Part shown: positions 1 through 7,496 of the stretch, piece after piece | How the letters are laid out: each line of letters opens with the position of its first letter | Numbering within the stretch: position 1 is the stretch's first letter | DNA from: a virus | IMG/VR virus record: IMGVR_UViG_3300032053_000377 | Coordinates: 1-29,055 of that record | Strand: one strand, 5' to 3' | Length of the DNA: 29,055 nt | Notes under the pieces: model-generated | Database searches by the model: none | Seen by the model: only the letters and a program-made list of their open reading frames with translations | Told to the model about the DNA's origin: nothing | Program-made: the position numbers and the translations under genes

Positions 1-137
1 CGGTGGGTTTTGGGAATGTCCGCTTCCCGTTGCACCAACCGATCCCCAAAGGCCCGTTTCCACAGATCGGTCAGGGTCGGATTCTTGTGCGGAATGATGA
101 TCGCGTCCAAGTCGTACTTTCGGATGATGCTGTCAAC
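1..137. repeat. 137-bp near-identical direct repeat, copy 1
   Basis: Bases 1-137 match 1570-1706 with a single difference, at position 106 (T here, C in the other copy). Identity falls sharply beyond base 137, inside the coding sequence of both paralogues. The repeat reaches the left window edge, so its full length is unknown. Confidence 0.95.
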
Positions 138-230
138 CGAAAGGATATTCACGGCGGCGTCGCCCAGTGCCATCCGTCCCATCCATGCGTCGGGGTGCCG
201 ATCAAGGTTAAAGACGTGCAAGTGATTCAT
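1..230 (-). CDS. GT-B-like glycosyltransferase, partial (3' end outside window)
   Basis: Only the first 76 codons are visible; the gene runs off the left edge. The start is the ATG at 230, whose reading begins MNHLHVFNLD. It overlaps the stop of the 208-1032 gene by 23 bp. The protein is a close paralogue of the complete gene at 1029-1790: both share the stretch from VDSIIRKYDL to READIPKTH almost residue for residue, while the first 30 residues differ. The complete copy carries a GASTGP motif resembling the donor-site loop of GT9 heptosyltransferases, so this copy is probably also a GT-B-fold sugar transferase. That assignment is by paralogy, because the visible part holds no catalytic motif. 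It is the last visible member of the sugar cassette that follows the tail-fibre genes. Confidence 0.7.
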   Translation of the reverse strand, partial: MNHLHVFNLDRHPDAWMGRMALGDAAVNILSVDSIIRKYDLDAIIIPHKNPTLTDLWKRAFGDRLVQREADIPKTH

Positions 231-1032
231 TAGCAACTTTGACCACCACTTCCATGTTGAGTAGCGCGGGACTTTCGATCACGTGATATAGGTCCGGGAA
301 TAGCGCTGAAAGCGCTGTCGGCACACTGACGTAGGTTGCTCGCGGGCGGGGCAGCGTAAAAATCACCGGATGGTGAAACGGATGCGGCACGAGGCCCACG
401 GCCGGCGTGTTGGTCAGTCGCGACAGATAGAGCGGCCCCGAGTCCACGCCAATGTGCAGTTCCGCGTGTGCGATGATGTTTGCCAGCCGTGCGAGCGGCG
501 GGCGCTTCTCCAGCCATACACGCTCATTGGAAAATGTCGGGTAGGGGTTGTGCCATTCTAGTAGAACGATGTCCAACGACGTGCGCTCCAAAAGTCCGTG
601 GACCAATGACGCGATCTGCCCGTCGTTCAGCGACTTGCTGCCCCAATAACCGCCCGGGCCGCCTTGTGGGTGCATGGAAATGTACGGCCGCGGCGTCGGC
701 GCTTCGCGTTGTTGGCCGGCGTTGATTTCTATTTCCACGGCCGCAAGCTCCTCTATCGTAGTGTCGATTCGTGGCAGCGGATGGAGGTTGACCGCACGAA
801 ATGCCTTGTTGCCGTTCTGCCACGTCTCATGGTTGGTAATGTTGGTGTCTTCCTGCCACCAACCAAGATCAAGCCCCGGTTCCGTTGTGAAGTGCGGCCC
901 GAAAATAATCTGCTTGTCATCCGGCGCGTTGACGCCGATGTCATATCCCTTCTGCCGATAGAGTTCGCAGGCCAGTCGAAAGTGAACGGCATCCCCAAGG
1001 CCGTGCGGAAAGTTTATGACGGTACGGTTCAC
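208..1032 (-). CDS. GT9-like (heptosyltransferase-type) glycosyltransferase
   Basis: The product is 274 residues. The N-terminal HGLGDAVHF (10-18) matches the glycine-rich GxGD acceptor-side loop of family 9 glycosyltransferases. HIGVDSGPLYL (193-203) matches their C-terminal donor-binding loop, which in heptosyltransferases holds ADP-heptose. The start is the GTG at 1032, giving a GTGA overlap with the stop of the 1029-1790 gene, the coupling seen throughout this operon. No signal peptide or membrane segment is visible, so it is probably cytoplasmic. Family 9 enzymes usually add heptose to LPS core. Here, next to an RfaE2-type enzyme and phage fibre genes, the acceptor could be a virion protein or host glycan. 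The substrate cannot be read from sequence. Confidence 0.75.
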   Translation of the reverse strand: MNRTVINFPHGLGDAVHFRLACELYRQKGYDIGVNAPDDKQIIFGPHFTTEPGLDLGWWQEDTNITNHETWQNGNKAFRAVNLHPLPRIDTTIEELAAVEIEINAGQQREAPTPRPYISMHPQGGPGGYWGSKSLNDGQIASLVHGLLERTSLDIVLLEWHNPYPTFSNERVWLEKRPPLARLANIIAHAELHIGVDSGPLYLSRLTNTPAVGLVPHPFHHPVIFTLPRPRATYVSVPTALSALFPDLYHVIESPALLNMEVVVKVANESLARL

Positions 1033-1790
1033 AGCAGACTTTCAATCGTCGAGGCAATGCGGAGGTGCTTGGCCAACACTTTTTGGCAGCGATCGAAAAA
1101 CCAGCCTCCGGACGGCGAGCGATGCGACTCCAAAACAATCTGCGGTATGTCGCTCATCAGGCACGCCCACGTTGGCCCCGTGCTCGCTCCCATGGCGAGT
1201 GAGGAGGCCGCAATGCACTGCGCCATGCCGGCAACCGTCGCGGGAAACCACGCCACGGGGCCGCCTTCGCAAAAGTGCGCGCATTGGTTCACGTGACCCA
1301 GCACGTTGATTGCGTACCCCTTGTCCCTGAGCATCGAGAGCGTCGCTCGCCACCACTCTGGAGTGTAAACTCTATTGCCGTCCGTGTGTTCCAGCGGGTA
1401 GACCATCGCTGCCTTGCTGGACGGCGCGCAGCGATACAGCACTGGCGGCACGATGTAGAGGTGTTGCGTCTCGAAAAACCCAAGCTCCCACCAGACCTGC
1501 TCGAAAATGTTCCAGCCGGCCTGGCCGTAGCAGCCATCCTGCCCGGTGGGGAAAGAAACAGACGCATAGCGGTGGGTTTTGGGAATGTCCGCTTCCCGTT
1601 GCACCAACCGATCCCCAAAGGCCCGTTTCCACAGATCGGTCAGGGTCGGATTCTTGTGCGGAATGATGATCGCGCCCAAGTCGTACTTTCGGATGATGCT
1701 GTCAACGGCGAGAATGCGTGCGGCGGTATCGCCGAGAGCCATCCATGACAGGTGGGGACGATCAAGGCTGAAGACGTGCAGGCGGTTCAT
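1029..1790 (-). CDS. GT-B-like glycosyltransferase, complete paralogue
   Basis: The product is 253 residues beginning MNRLHVFSLD. The start at 1790 forms an ATGA overlap with the stop of the methyltransferase gene and aligns with the start of the partial paralogue at 1-230; an upstream start at 1826 is less likely. MGASTGPTWACL (200-211) resembles the IGVDSGP donor loop of GT9 enzymes but with Ser-Thr in place of Asp-Ser, and the following SDIPQIVLES continues the usual strand. The N-terminal half is not clearly GT9-like. I infer a nucleotide-sugar-dependent transferase with a GT-B fold; the sugar and acceptor are unknown. Part of it (1570-1706) is almost identical to the partial gene at the window edge. 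Confidence 0.6.
   Translation of the reverse strand: MNRLHVFSLDRPHLSWMALGDTAARILAVDSIIRKYDLGAIIIPHKNPTLTDLWKRAFGDRLVQREADIPKTHRYASVSFPTGQDGCYGQAGWNIFEQVWWELGFFETQHLYIVPPVLYRCAPSSKAAMVYPLEHTDGNRVYTPEWWRATLSMLRDKGYAINVLGHVNQCAHFCEGGPVAWFPATVAGMAQCIAASSLAMGASTGPTWACLMSDIPQIVLESHRSPSGGWFFDRCQKVLAKHLRIASTIESLL
1570..1706. repeat. 137-bp near-identical direct repeat, copy 2
   Basis: This is the internal partner of bases 1-137. It lies inside the complete glycosyltransferase gene at 1029-1790 and covers roughly its codons 29-74. The sharp boundary between near-identity and divergence suggests recent duplication with gene conversion. Confidence 0.95.
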
Positions 1791-2371
1791 CGCAGCAGAT
1801 ATGCAAACCAGGTGTTGTGCAGCCACACGATGTCTTCTGACAGTTCCAATTCCCCCAGCGCCTTATCCACGCCACAACCATTGTGGACGTCATGCCAGGC
1901 GATCGTGCCGTGTTCCGTCAGCAGCTCGAGCGCGAGCCGACTGTCGGCCAATGCGTGGGGGTAGGTGTGATTGCCGTCGATGAAAAAGAAGTCGAATCTC
2001 TTCTCTCCCCAGTCGATTTTTTGAAACTCTTCTTTAATGATCGTGACACTCGGAAACGGTGCCGCTATGTGACCGAGTTCCGCCTGCGAAAGATATTCTC
2101 CCGCTTGATTCCCCGGCCGCTCAGCGGGTGGGATCTTGTCGCCAGGATCAACGGTTGTGATTAGCAGGGTCGGAAACCGCTGCGCGATCAGGCGGGCAGT
2201 GTAGCCGCGGTGGGTGCCGACTTCCAGGAACGTGGCTGGCTTCCGCTTGCGGATTAGGTGCAGCAGACAGCAAAGATCGATCCACGGCGTACACTGCACG
2301 TCGAGGTTGTCGTAGAACCCGCTCTCGTCGGTCTCAAAGAGAAAATTATGCAGGGGCTTGTCGCGCAACAC
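1787..2371 (-). CDS. Class I SAM-dependent methyltransferase
   Basis: About 194 residues. FLEVGTHRGYTARLI is SAM-binding motif I of a Rossmann methyltransferase, TTVDPGD is the acidic end of strand 2, and FDFFFIDGNHTYPHALAD followed by GTIAWHDV matches the Methyltransf_24 / CmcI-like group, whose members often O-methylate sugars. A GGAGA Shine-Dalgarno lies 8 bases before the GTG at 2371; a TTG at 2377 is also in frame but sits too close to it. The gene overlaps the nucleotidyltransferase gene by about 26 bp and ends in an ATGA overlap with the next glycosyltransferase. In this setting it probably methylates a sugar or glycan made by its neighbours, which is an inference. Confidence 0.75.
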   Translation of the reverse strand: MLRDKPLHNFLFETDESGFYDNLDVQCTPWIDLCCLLHLIRKRKPATFLEVGTHRGYTARLIAQRFPTLLITTVDPGDKIPPAERPGNQAGEYLSQAELGHIAAPFPSVTIIKEEFQKIDWGEKRFDFFFIDGNHTYPHALADSRLALELLTEHGTIAWHDVHNGCGVDKALGELELSEDIVWLHNTWFAYLLR

Positions 2372-2837
2372 TGGCAATTTCTCCGATAATCTCGCTGGTC
2401 GATCGACACGGAAAACGAGGGAACAACAGCACGCGGCCGCCGTGCGATTCTACAATCTCAGAACCGCACACCCAATGCGCCCAGTCGGCTCCCTTGACCA
2501 GCACGTTGGGGATGATTTCTGCAACCATTGCCGCCGGCGTGTCATCGTCGAAAACGGTAACATAGTCGATACACGTCAGTCCAGCCAAGATCATGGCTCG
2601 CTCGCCCTGCGGAACGATCGGCCGTGACGACCCCTTCAGCCGCTTCACGCTGGCATCTGAATTGATCCCGACGATCAGCACGTCCCCTTGCGCTTTGGCA
2701 AACTGGAGGCATTGGAGGTGGCCGACGTGAAGAAGATCGAAGCAACCGTTGGTGAACACGATCAACCGGCCGGCGGCGCGCAGCTTCACAACCTCGGACA
2801 GAAGCGCAGCCAGTGGTAGGATTTTATTTGCCGTCAT
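2346..2837 (-). CDS. rfaE2: RfaE2/HldE C-terminal-type heptose-1-phosphate nucleotidyltransferase
   Basis: The product is 163 residues, the size of a stand-alone RfaE domain II. Family marks are clear: VFTNGCFDLLHVGH (27-40) with the HxGH nucleotide-binding motif, VGINSDASVKRLKG (56-69), RPIVPQGERA (72-81), LVKGADW (113-119) and the C-terminal STSEII (147-152), equivalent to the STTxII motif. The family transfers AMP (or CMP in some relatives) to D-glycero-D-manno-heptose 1-phosphate to give the activated sugar used by heptosyltransferases. The ATG at 2837 makes an ATGA overlap with the upstream GT9 gene. The kinase half of HldE and the GmhA/GmhB steps are not in the window, so the host must supply the heptose phosphate. 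The open frame extends upstream, but that part is a shadow of the GT9 gene. Confidence 0.88.
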   Translation of the reverse strand: MTANKILPLAALLSEVVKLRAAGRLIVFTNGCFDLLHVGHLQCLQFAKAQGDVLIVGINSDASVKRLKGSSRPIVPQGERAMILAGLTCIDYVTVFDDDTPAAMVAEIIPNVLVKGADWAHWVCGSEIVESHGGRVLLFPRFPCRSTSEIIGEIASVARQAPA

Positions 2838-3778
2838 AGCAACCGCTCCAGGACGTCCAGCACTTCGCCGGGCCGAATCATCGCCATGCACTTGGCCACC
2901 GGCCGCAAGCCGCCCAAAACCGGATGGTCGCACAAGCTCTTGTTCTTTTCGTCGGCCGCATCGCCGAAGGGAACAACCCGCGACTTCCAACATGCGCCGC
3001 CTTTGCAGCACGCCAGCGACGATCCGAAAGAGTGAAAGGTTGTCTGTCGCGGGTACTGAACCCACTGGATCGGCTCGCGCCCGCCAAGCAGGCAGAGATA
3101 CGGCTTCTCCCACGCGGCCATCAAGTGTTGCAGGTAGGTCACGGGCCCCATTCCGCCCTGCGCATGGTAGGTGAGTCGGATCAACTGCCGCTGGTCCGTC
3201 TTCCCCCGCAAGTCCAGCACGCCTCCCAAGTCGGGATGATCGTGCGATTTCTCGCCGATCTGAACCCACTGGATCCGTCCGCGCGTGGCATTTACGACTT
3301 CCTGGTAACTTTCCACCGGCCACTGTTTGGCGGTAAAGTCGTTTTTCACGCCCGCATTCACGATCCAAAACGGAATGGACCGCCCCGCTAGTTGTTGCTC
3401 CCACACGTCGCCGATCTGGTTTCGCCACTTTTTTTCGTCGTCGGATAGATACAAGTGCGGCCGATTGGTCGAGAGCATCAACGAGATGCCAAGTTGATCC
3501 CCCAGATTTTGCGTGTAGCCATGGAGGAAATGCAAGAGCGTTTGGTTGCATCGTTGGATCAAGGGATATTGCAAAGTGAGTCCACGACCGTCGGCGTCCG
3601 CGATCTCGCTGACGTGTGGGTTGTGCTCCCAAATGTCCGGCACGGGGCAGCGGATGGCCGTTGCGTAGCGGCCGGGATAGGCGGCGTGGAGTGATTCCAC
3701 GGCTGCCGTGGCAGTCAGCACGTCGCCCGGTGAAAGCGGAATATGCAGAATCAGTCGCTCCGGCTCGCTCGCTGTCAC
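2834..3778 (-). CDS. GT9-like heptosyltransferase with C-terminal cysteine cluster
   Basis: The product is 314 residues. The N-terminus (LILHIPLSPGDVLTATAAVESL) has the GT9 acceptor-side loop, with Pro before Gly-Asp. The middle carries FWIVNAGVKNDFTAKQWP, the usual start of the nucleotide-sugar domain, and QGGMGPVTYLQHLMAAWEKP (207-226) is the donor loop region. The C-terminus holds Cys257, Cys258, Cys263-Trp264, Cys283, His285 and Cys297. This recalls the four-cysteine iron finger of the autotransporter protein-heptosyltransferases (TibC/AAH type), which glycosylate serines. The resemblance is from memory and is only an inference. It starts at a GTG in a GTGA overlap with the preceding gene and runs by ATGA into rfaE2. 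Its position right after the Ser-rich fibre genes fits a role in modifying them. Confidence 0.78.
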   Translation of the reverse strand: MTASEPERLILHIPLSPGDVLTATAAVESLHAAYPGRYATAIRCPVPDIWEHNPHVSEIADADGRGLTLQYPLIQRCNQTLLHFLHGYTQNLGDQLGISLMLSTNRPHLYLSDDEKKWRNQIGDVWEQQLAGRSIPFWIVNAGVKNDFTAKQWPVESYQEVVNATRGRIQWVQIGEKSHDHPDLGGVLDLRGKTDQRQLIRLTYHAQGGMGPVTYLQHLMAAWEKPYLCLLGGREPIQWVQYPRQTTFHSFGSSLACCKGGACWKSRVVPFGDAADEKNKSLCDHPVLGGLRPVAKCMAMIRPGEVLDVLERLL

Positions 3779-4233
3779 AATTTGTTCCCGTGGGAATCTG
3801 CGTAGGTTTCCGGCGACACCAGGATCGGTTCCTCCGCGCCGGGGTAGGCGTCCGCGACGATCGCGCGTCCGGCCTGGGCGAAGAGCGGGCCGAGGGCCTG
3901 AATCAAGGACCGCAAGGCGGCGGCGATCGCGGCGGCGTCCTTCGCGGCGATGGACGTCGCCAGTGCGTCGAGGTCTTTATGCGCGGCGGCGATCGCGGCC
4001 CGTGCGTCGGCGGCGGCCGGCTTTGGCAACTGTGGAAGGTCGGACTCGTCCCAAGCGTGCGCCGGGTCGAGGGCCTGCCTTGCGAGTCGCTCCCAGAGGA
4101 CCGCCTGGCGGTGGACGGTCGCCGGTAGTGCGGCGGCGATCGCCGGCCAGGGCGGCTTGTCGCGACGCAACAAGCGCATCACCGCATGGACGTTTCCGAC
4201 GACGATTCGCAGGTGTTGCTGATAAGTTGGCAT
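3775..4233 (-). CDS. Small helical protein of unknown function
   Basis: The product is 152 residues, Ala-rich and predicted mostly helical by eye, with runs such as DARAAIAAAHKDLDALA and DAAAIAAALRSLIQAL. There is no signal peptide, membrane segment or motif that I recognise. The start at 4233 is supported by an AGGAG Shine-Dalgarno five bases upstream, and the stop overlaps the GT9 gene start (GTGA). It lies between the Ser/Pro-rich fibre gene and the sugar cassette. A fibre chaperone or tail accessory protein is conceivable, but nothing in the sequence demonstrates it. Confidence 0.6.
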   Translation of the reverse strand: MPTYQQHLRIVVGNVHAVMRLLRRDKPPWPAIAAALPATVHRQAVLWERLARQALDPAHAWDESDLPQLPKPAAADARAAIAAAHKDLDALATSIAAKDAAAIAAALRSLIQALGPLFAQAGRAIVADAYPGAEEPILVSPETYADSHGNKL

Positions 4234-4240
4234 GGGACTC

Positions 4241-5464
4241 CTAGGGGACGTAAATGTACTTGACGGTGCCGATGATCATGCCCGGCGTTCCGCCGATCGT
4301 GCAAGAAACGGTAATATCAAATGGCCCAAACGTCTGGGGAAGGGGAACTTCGTCGATCGTCAGGGTATGGATCAACACCGGCCCCCCGCCGCCATAGGCG
4401 TAAGTCGTCATCACGGTCTGATCCGGGCAGTCGATATGGTTGGAACACACGTCGGCCGACCAAATCTTGAGGGTCTCGAATATGGTCTGAGGATCGTACA
4501 ACCACTCGGGTTTGTCGGGGTATGGTGTGACTTCATCCATTAACTCCAGCTCGTCGACGTTGAAACTGATCGTGTGATCGTCGCTCGTGAAATTCAATGA
4601 CGTTTGAACCCAATAACCGGACGGGAGGCCGCTGCTGCTCGAGCTCGACTGGCTGGAACTTGGCTGGCTCGAACTTGGCTGGCTGGCCTGGCTGGGACTG
4701 GGCGGCCATGTCGATATATCTGTTGAGCCACTCAGTATGCTAGAAGGTGGTGGCCCGCCCTCGCTGCTGGACGGCGGTGGCCCGCCCTCGCTGCTGGACG
4801 GCGGTGGCCCGCCCTCGCTGCTGGACGGTGGCGGCCCGCCCTCGCTGCTGGAGGGCGGCGCCCCGCTCTCGCTGCTGGACGGCGGCGGCCCGCTCTCGCT
4901 GCTGGACGGCGGCGGCCCGCTCTCGCTGCTGGAGGGCGGCGGCCCGCTCTCGCTGCTGGAGGGCGGTGGCCCGCCCTCGCTGCTGGAGGGCGGCGGCCCG
5001 CTCTCGCTGCTGGACGGCGGCGGGCCGCTCTGACTTGAGCTCGGTTGGCTGGGGCTGCTGCTGGGGCTGCTGGGGCTGCTGGAGCTGCTGGGGCTGCTGG
5101 ACCCGCTGGGGCTGCTGGAGCTGCTGCTGGGGCTGCTGGAGCTGCTGGGGCTGGGCTGGCTGTCACTGGGCCCGCTGGGGCCACTGCTGGGGCTGGGCTG
5201 GCTATCACTGGGCCCGCTGGGGCCACTGCTGGGGCTGCTGGGCCCGCTGGGGCTGGGCTGGCTGCTGCTGGGGCTCGGGCTCGGGCTGCTGCTCTGCGAG
5301 ATGGAGGACGACGACTTGGCGGATCCGGTTTCTTCGGTCTCCGAAATCAGCATCGGCATGGAGGCCGAGTCGGACGCCCAGACGTCGAATCCCGCGCCGC
5401 GGCCGAGGACCGGGGCGCTTTGCGTGTCCGATACCCAACAGGTGAGGTCGGTCGCGGTGCTCAT
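4241..5464 (-). CDS. Ser/Pro/Gly-rich repeat tail-fibre-like protein
   Basis: The product is 407 residues. A short N-terminal domain contains two related motifs, CWVSDTQSAPVL and VWASDSASMPML. Residues of roughly 50-290 are almost entirely Ser, Pro, Gly and Glu: first irregular PSSS-type blocks with a duplicated 14-residue unit, then eleven copies of a 9-residue unit of the type GPPPSSSES. The last 120 residues form an ordinary folded domain rich in beta-type sequence, ending VSCTIGGTPGMIIGTVKYIYVP. There is no signal peptide, as expected for a virion protein. It overlaps the LamG adhesin gene by ATGA. I infer an extended, possibly glycosylated stalk joining two small domains, most likely part of the tail tip or fibres. 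The number of repeats may vary between relatives. Confidence 0.7.
   Translation of the reverse strand: MSTATDLTCWVSDTQSAPVLGRGAGFDVWASDSASMPMLISETEETGSAKSSSSISQSSSPSPSPSSSQPSPSGPSSPSSGPSGPSDSQPSPSSGPSGPSDSQPSPSSSSSPSSSSSSPSGSSSPSSSSSPSSPSSSPSQPSSSQSGPPPSSSESGPPPSSSEGGPPPSSSESGPPPSSSESGPPPSSSESGPPPSSSESGAPPSSSEGGPPPSSSEGGPPPSSSEGGPPPSSSEGGPPPSSILSGSTDISTWPPSPSQASQPSSSQPSSSQSSSSSSGLPSGYWVQTSLNFTSDDHTISFNVDELELMDEVTPYPDKPEWLYDPQTIFETLKIWSADVCSNHIDCPDQTVMTTYAYGGGGPVLIHTLTIDEVPLPQTFGPFDITVSCTIGGTPGMIIGTVKYIYVP
4739..5032. repeat. 27-bp coding minisatellite, 11 units
   Basis: About eleven tandem copies of a 27-bp unit encode the 9-residue GPPPSSSE(S/G) block of the fibre protein. Copies differ mainly at GAC/GAG and at C/T changes. 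Because 27 is divisible by three, gain or loss of a unit keeps the frame. Confidence 0.95.
5151..5234. repeat. 42-bp tandem duplication within the fibre gene
   Basis: Bases 5151-5192 are repeated at 5193-5234 with one difference. They encode the duplicated 14-residue unit (SQPSPSSGPSGPSD type). The flanks (5044-5290) are further CTG/GGGG-rich low-complexity coding sequence. Confidence 0.9.
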
Positions 5465-7485
5465 ACCTCGGCCCAGGGGTCATCGATGTAAATCGCATCG
5501 GCGGCGGCGTGGGTGCCTTGCATCGCCTCGATGCGGACGAGGCAAACGCCCGTACTGGTCGGCGTGACGGGTGTGGCCTCGTATTGGTGGTAATCGCCGT
5601 CATCGACGAGGGCCACTGTTTCGCTGCCGTTCAGGGGCGTGACCAGGTCGGTGTCGAAAATGGAAACCTTCAGCGTGCCGTTGAATCCGGCCGTGATCTT
5701 ATGCCAGAGCGAAAACGTGATCGGCGTGGCGGCCTCGACTGGCAAGTAAAAGTGCCAATGGCCGGCGGTGCTCGTTGAGCTAGGCGTCAGCTTGGCGCAC
5801 GTGCCGCTGCCGAATCTGGCGTTGGCGCCGATCTCCCGGGCAAGCGTTAGTGGGCCAGAGGCCCTGCCGGCGACGATCAGCGTGCCGGTTGTGCCGCCGG
5901 GGTACCGGGAAATCCCGTTCCGCACGTCGCCAGCCGCGGCCACGCTGCTCTTGAGCGTATATAGACTTCCGTCCAGCGTGCCGGCGATTTCGCAAATGGT
6001 CTGCGTGTTCACGAGGTATTCGGCCTTGGCGCTGACTTCGTCCTGATCGGTCGCGTATTGGTCCGCTGCACCATTCGCGTAGCCCTCGGCCTCGGTGCCG
6101 GCGGTGGGCGTGATCGATGTGCCGCCGGCCCCGAAGGTCGAGGCGGTGTGGACCACGTTCGCTCCGGCGGTCAACGTGGCCGTCGGCGTCGATCCCGTTC
6201 CGGCCACGCCGTAGGTGGCCGGTCCGCCCCAGGCTGTCGTCAGAACGTAGCCGACGCCGGGCAACGTGAGCGAAGCCGTCTGACTCACCCCCGCATAGGT
6301 GTAGTCGTGTGTGGCCAGTACGTTCGTCTTGCCGGGGTCGCTGTAGTCGGTCAGCAAGGCGTACAACGCGATGTTCAGCGTGCCTTGAATCTCGCACGCC
6401 GAGTAATTGCTGTCGAGATGAGCCTTGACAGACGTTACCGATGCCTGATCGGTGACATACTGTGCCGTCCCGCCCGCCGTGTAGACCGCCCCGCTCTTCG
6501 CCGTCCCATTCGATGCACCGAAGGTTACGGTCGTGTCCGTGCCGTCGGCATTGAGGGTCTTGGCCGTTAGCGTGCTCGCGTCCGCCGCCTGAGTGGTGGC
6601 CGTCGTCTGATAAGTGCCCGTTTGCGCATTGGCTGCGCCAAACTTCATACCCGACACCACCAGCGTTACATCGCCGCTGGCCGATGGCGAGTTGTTGTTC
6701 GGCAAGCTGACGTTGCCGGTCACGTCACCGATGGCCACGTTGTAGAGGATGTTCCCCGCCGAGCAATTCGTGATGCTGCTGGCAACCTTAGTCGGCGTCA
6801 ACTCCGCACCCGTGTAGCCGTAGGTGCCCGTGCCGGTCCACACGTTGGCAACCGCCGGGAACGTAATCGCAGGGGCATCCACTTCCGTTCCGTTGCCGGC
6901 GTTGTAGATGGCGACGATTTCCGCGGCCGTCAGGACGTGGTTGTAGATCCGCACGTCGTCGAGCCAACCGGCCCATCCTCGGTTGGCGGCCGCCCAATTT
7001 CCCAGATACGTCGTGCTGCCGGCCGCCGGAGTCCCCGTCGATCCGCAAACGACGAGGGCGACATTCAGCCAAACCGCTACGATCCCGGCGACCCGCTGCA
7101 CCACCAGGTGGTAGCTGGTAGACGAGACGATCGTTACCGCAACGGCGGCGCCAACCCAATTGTCGCTGTTGATCCACAGGGCGGTCGTGCTGTTGCCCAT
7201 GCAAATCGTAAACTTGGAATTGGAGATGATCGTTCCGTAGTTTCCTCCGCCCGCCCCGGTCGATTGGAACCAGCAGGAAAGCGTGAAATCTCCCGCTCCG
7301 ATCAGGTCGCCGGTGATCGCGACCAGATCCGTCGATGCGTTGAAGGCCAGGGCCTGGTTGATCTTGCCGGTGGTCGACATCAGCGACGTGTTCCTAGCCG
7401 CAGTACCGTTGTGAGCGGCGAGGCTGTCTGCGACCGTGGTATTGGCCGCGGAGTCGTTCATCAGGTAATGGGCGATCAGGCTCAT
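5461..7485 (-). CDS. LamG-domain tail adhesin/fibre protein
   Basis: The product is 674 residues. Residues 1-196 form a LamG/concanavalin-type domain: LIAHYLMNDSA at the start, FTLSCWFQ (67-74), and the signature WLDDVRIYNHVLTAAEI (174-190). Such domains bind carbohydrate or protein. The middle (205-520) is Thr/Ala/Gly-rich, with two related segments, QYVTDQASV...CEIQGTL (342-370) and QYATDQDEV...CEIAGTL (476-504). The C-terminal portion (about 540-674) looks like a beta-sandwich carbohydrate-binding module (FSLWHKITAGFNGTLKVSIF, then AIYIDDPWAEV). There is no signal peptide. Located after the tail-tip genes and coupled by ATGA to the Ser/Pro-rich gene, it is probably the receptor-binding fibre. 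Confidence 0.75.
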   Translation of the reverse strand: MSLIAHYLMNDSAANTTVADSLAAHNGTAARNTSLMSTTGKINQALAFNASTDLVAITGDLIGAGDFTLSCWFQSTGAGGGNYGTIISNSKFTICMGNSTTALWINSDNWVGAAVAVTIVSSTSYHLVVQRVAGIVAVWLNVALVVCGSTGTPAAGSTTYLGNWAAANRGWAGWLDDVRIYNHVLTAAEIVAIYNAGNGTEVDAPAITFPAVANVWTGTGTYGYTGAELTPTKVASSITNCSAGNILYNVAIGDVTGNVSLPNNNSPSASGDVTLVVSGMKFGAANAQTGTYQTTATTQAADASTLTAKTLNADGTDTTVTFGASNGTAKSGAVYTAGGTAQYVTDQASVTSVKAHLDSNYSACEIQGTLNIALYALLTDYSDPGKTNVLATHDYTYAGVSQTASLTLPGVGYVLTTAWGGPATYGVAGTGSTPTATLTAGANVVHTASTFGAGGTSITPTAGTEAEGYANGAADQYATDQDEVSAKAEYLVNTQTICEIAGTLDGSLYTLKSSVAAAGDVRNGISRYPGGTTGTLIVAGRASGPLTLAREIGANARFGSGTCAKLTPSSTSTAGHWHFYLPVEAATPITFSLWHKITAGFNGTLKVSIFDTDLVTPLNGSETVALVDDGDYHQYEATPVTPTSTGVCLVRIEAMQGTHAAADAIYIDDPWAEV

Positions 7486-7496
7486 GCGCGACGACC

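Noticed and set aside
2838-3632. Upstream extension of the rfaE2 reading frame
   Set aside because: The added 265 residues are Arg/Gly-rich off-frame translation of the GT9 gene; the ATG at 2837 forms the expected ATGA overlap.
4739-5032. CRISPR-like regular repeat
   Set aside because: Units are directly adjacent 27-bp copies with no spacers, translate in frame as a protein repeat, and have no cas genes nearby.
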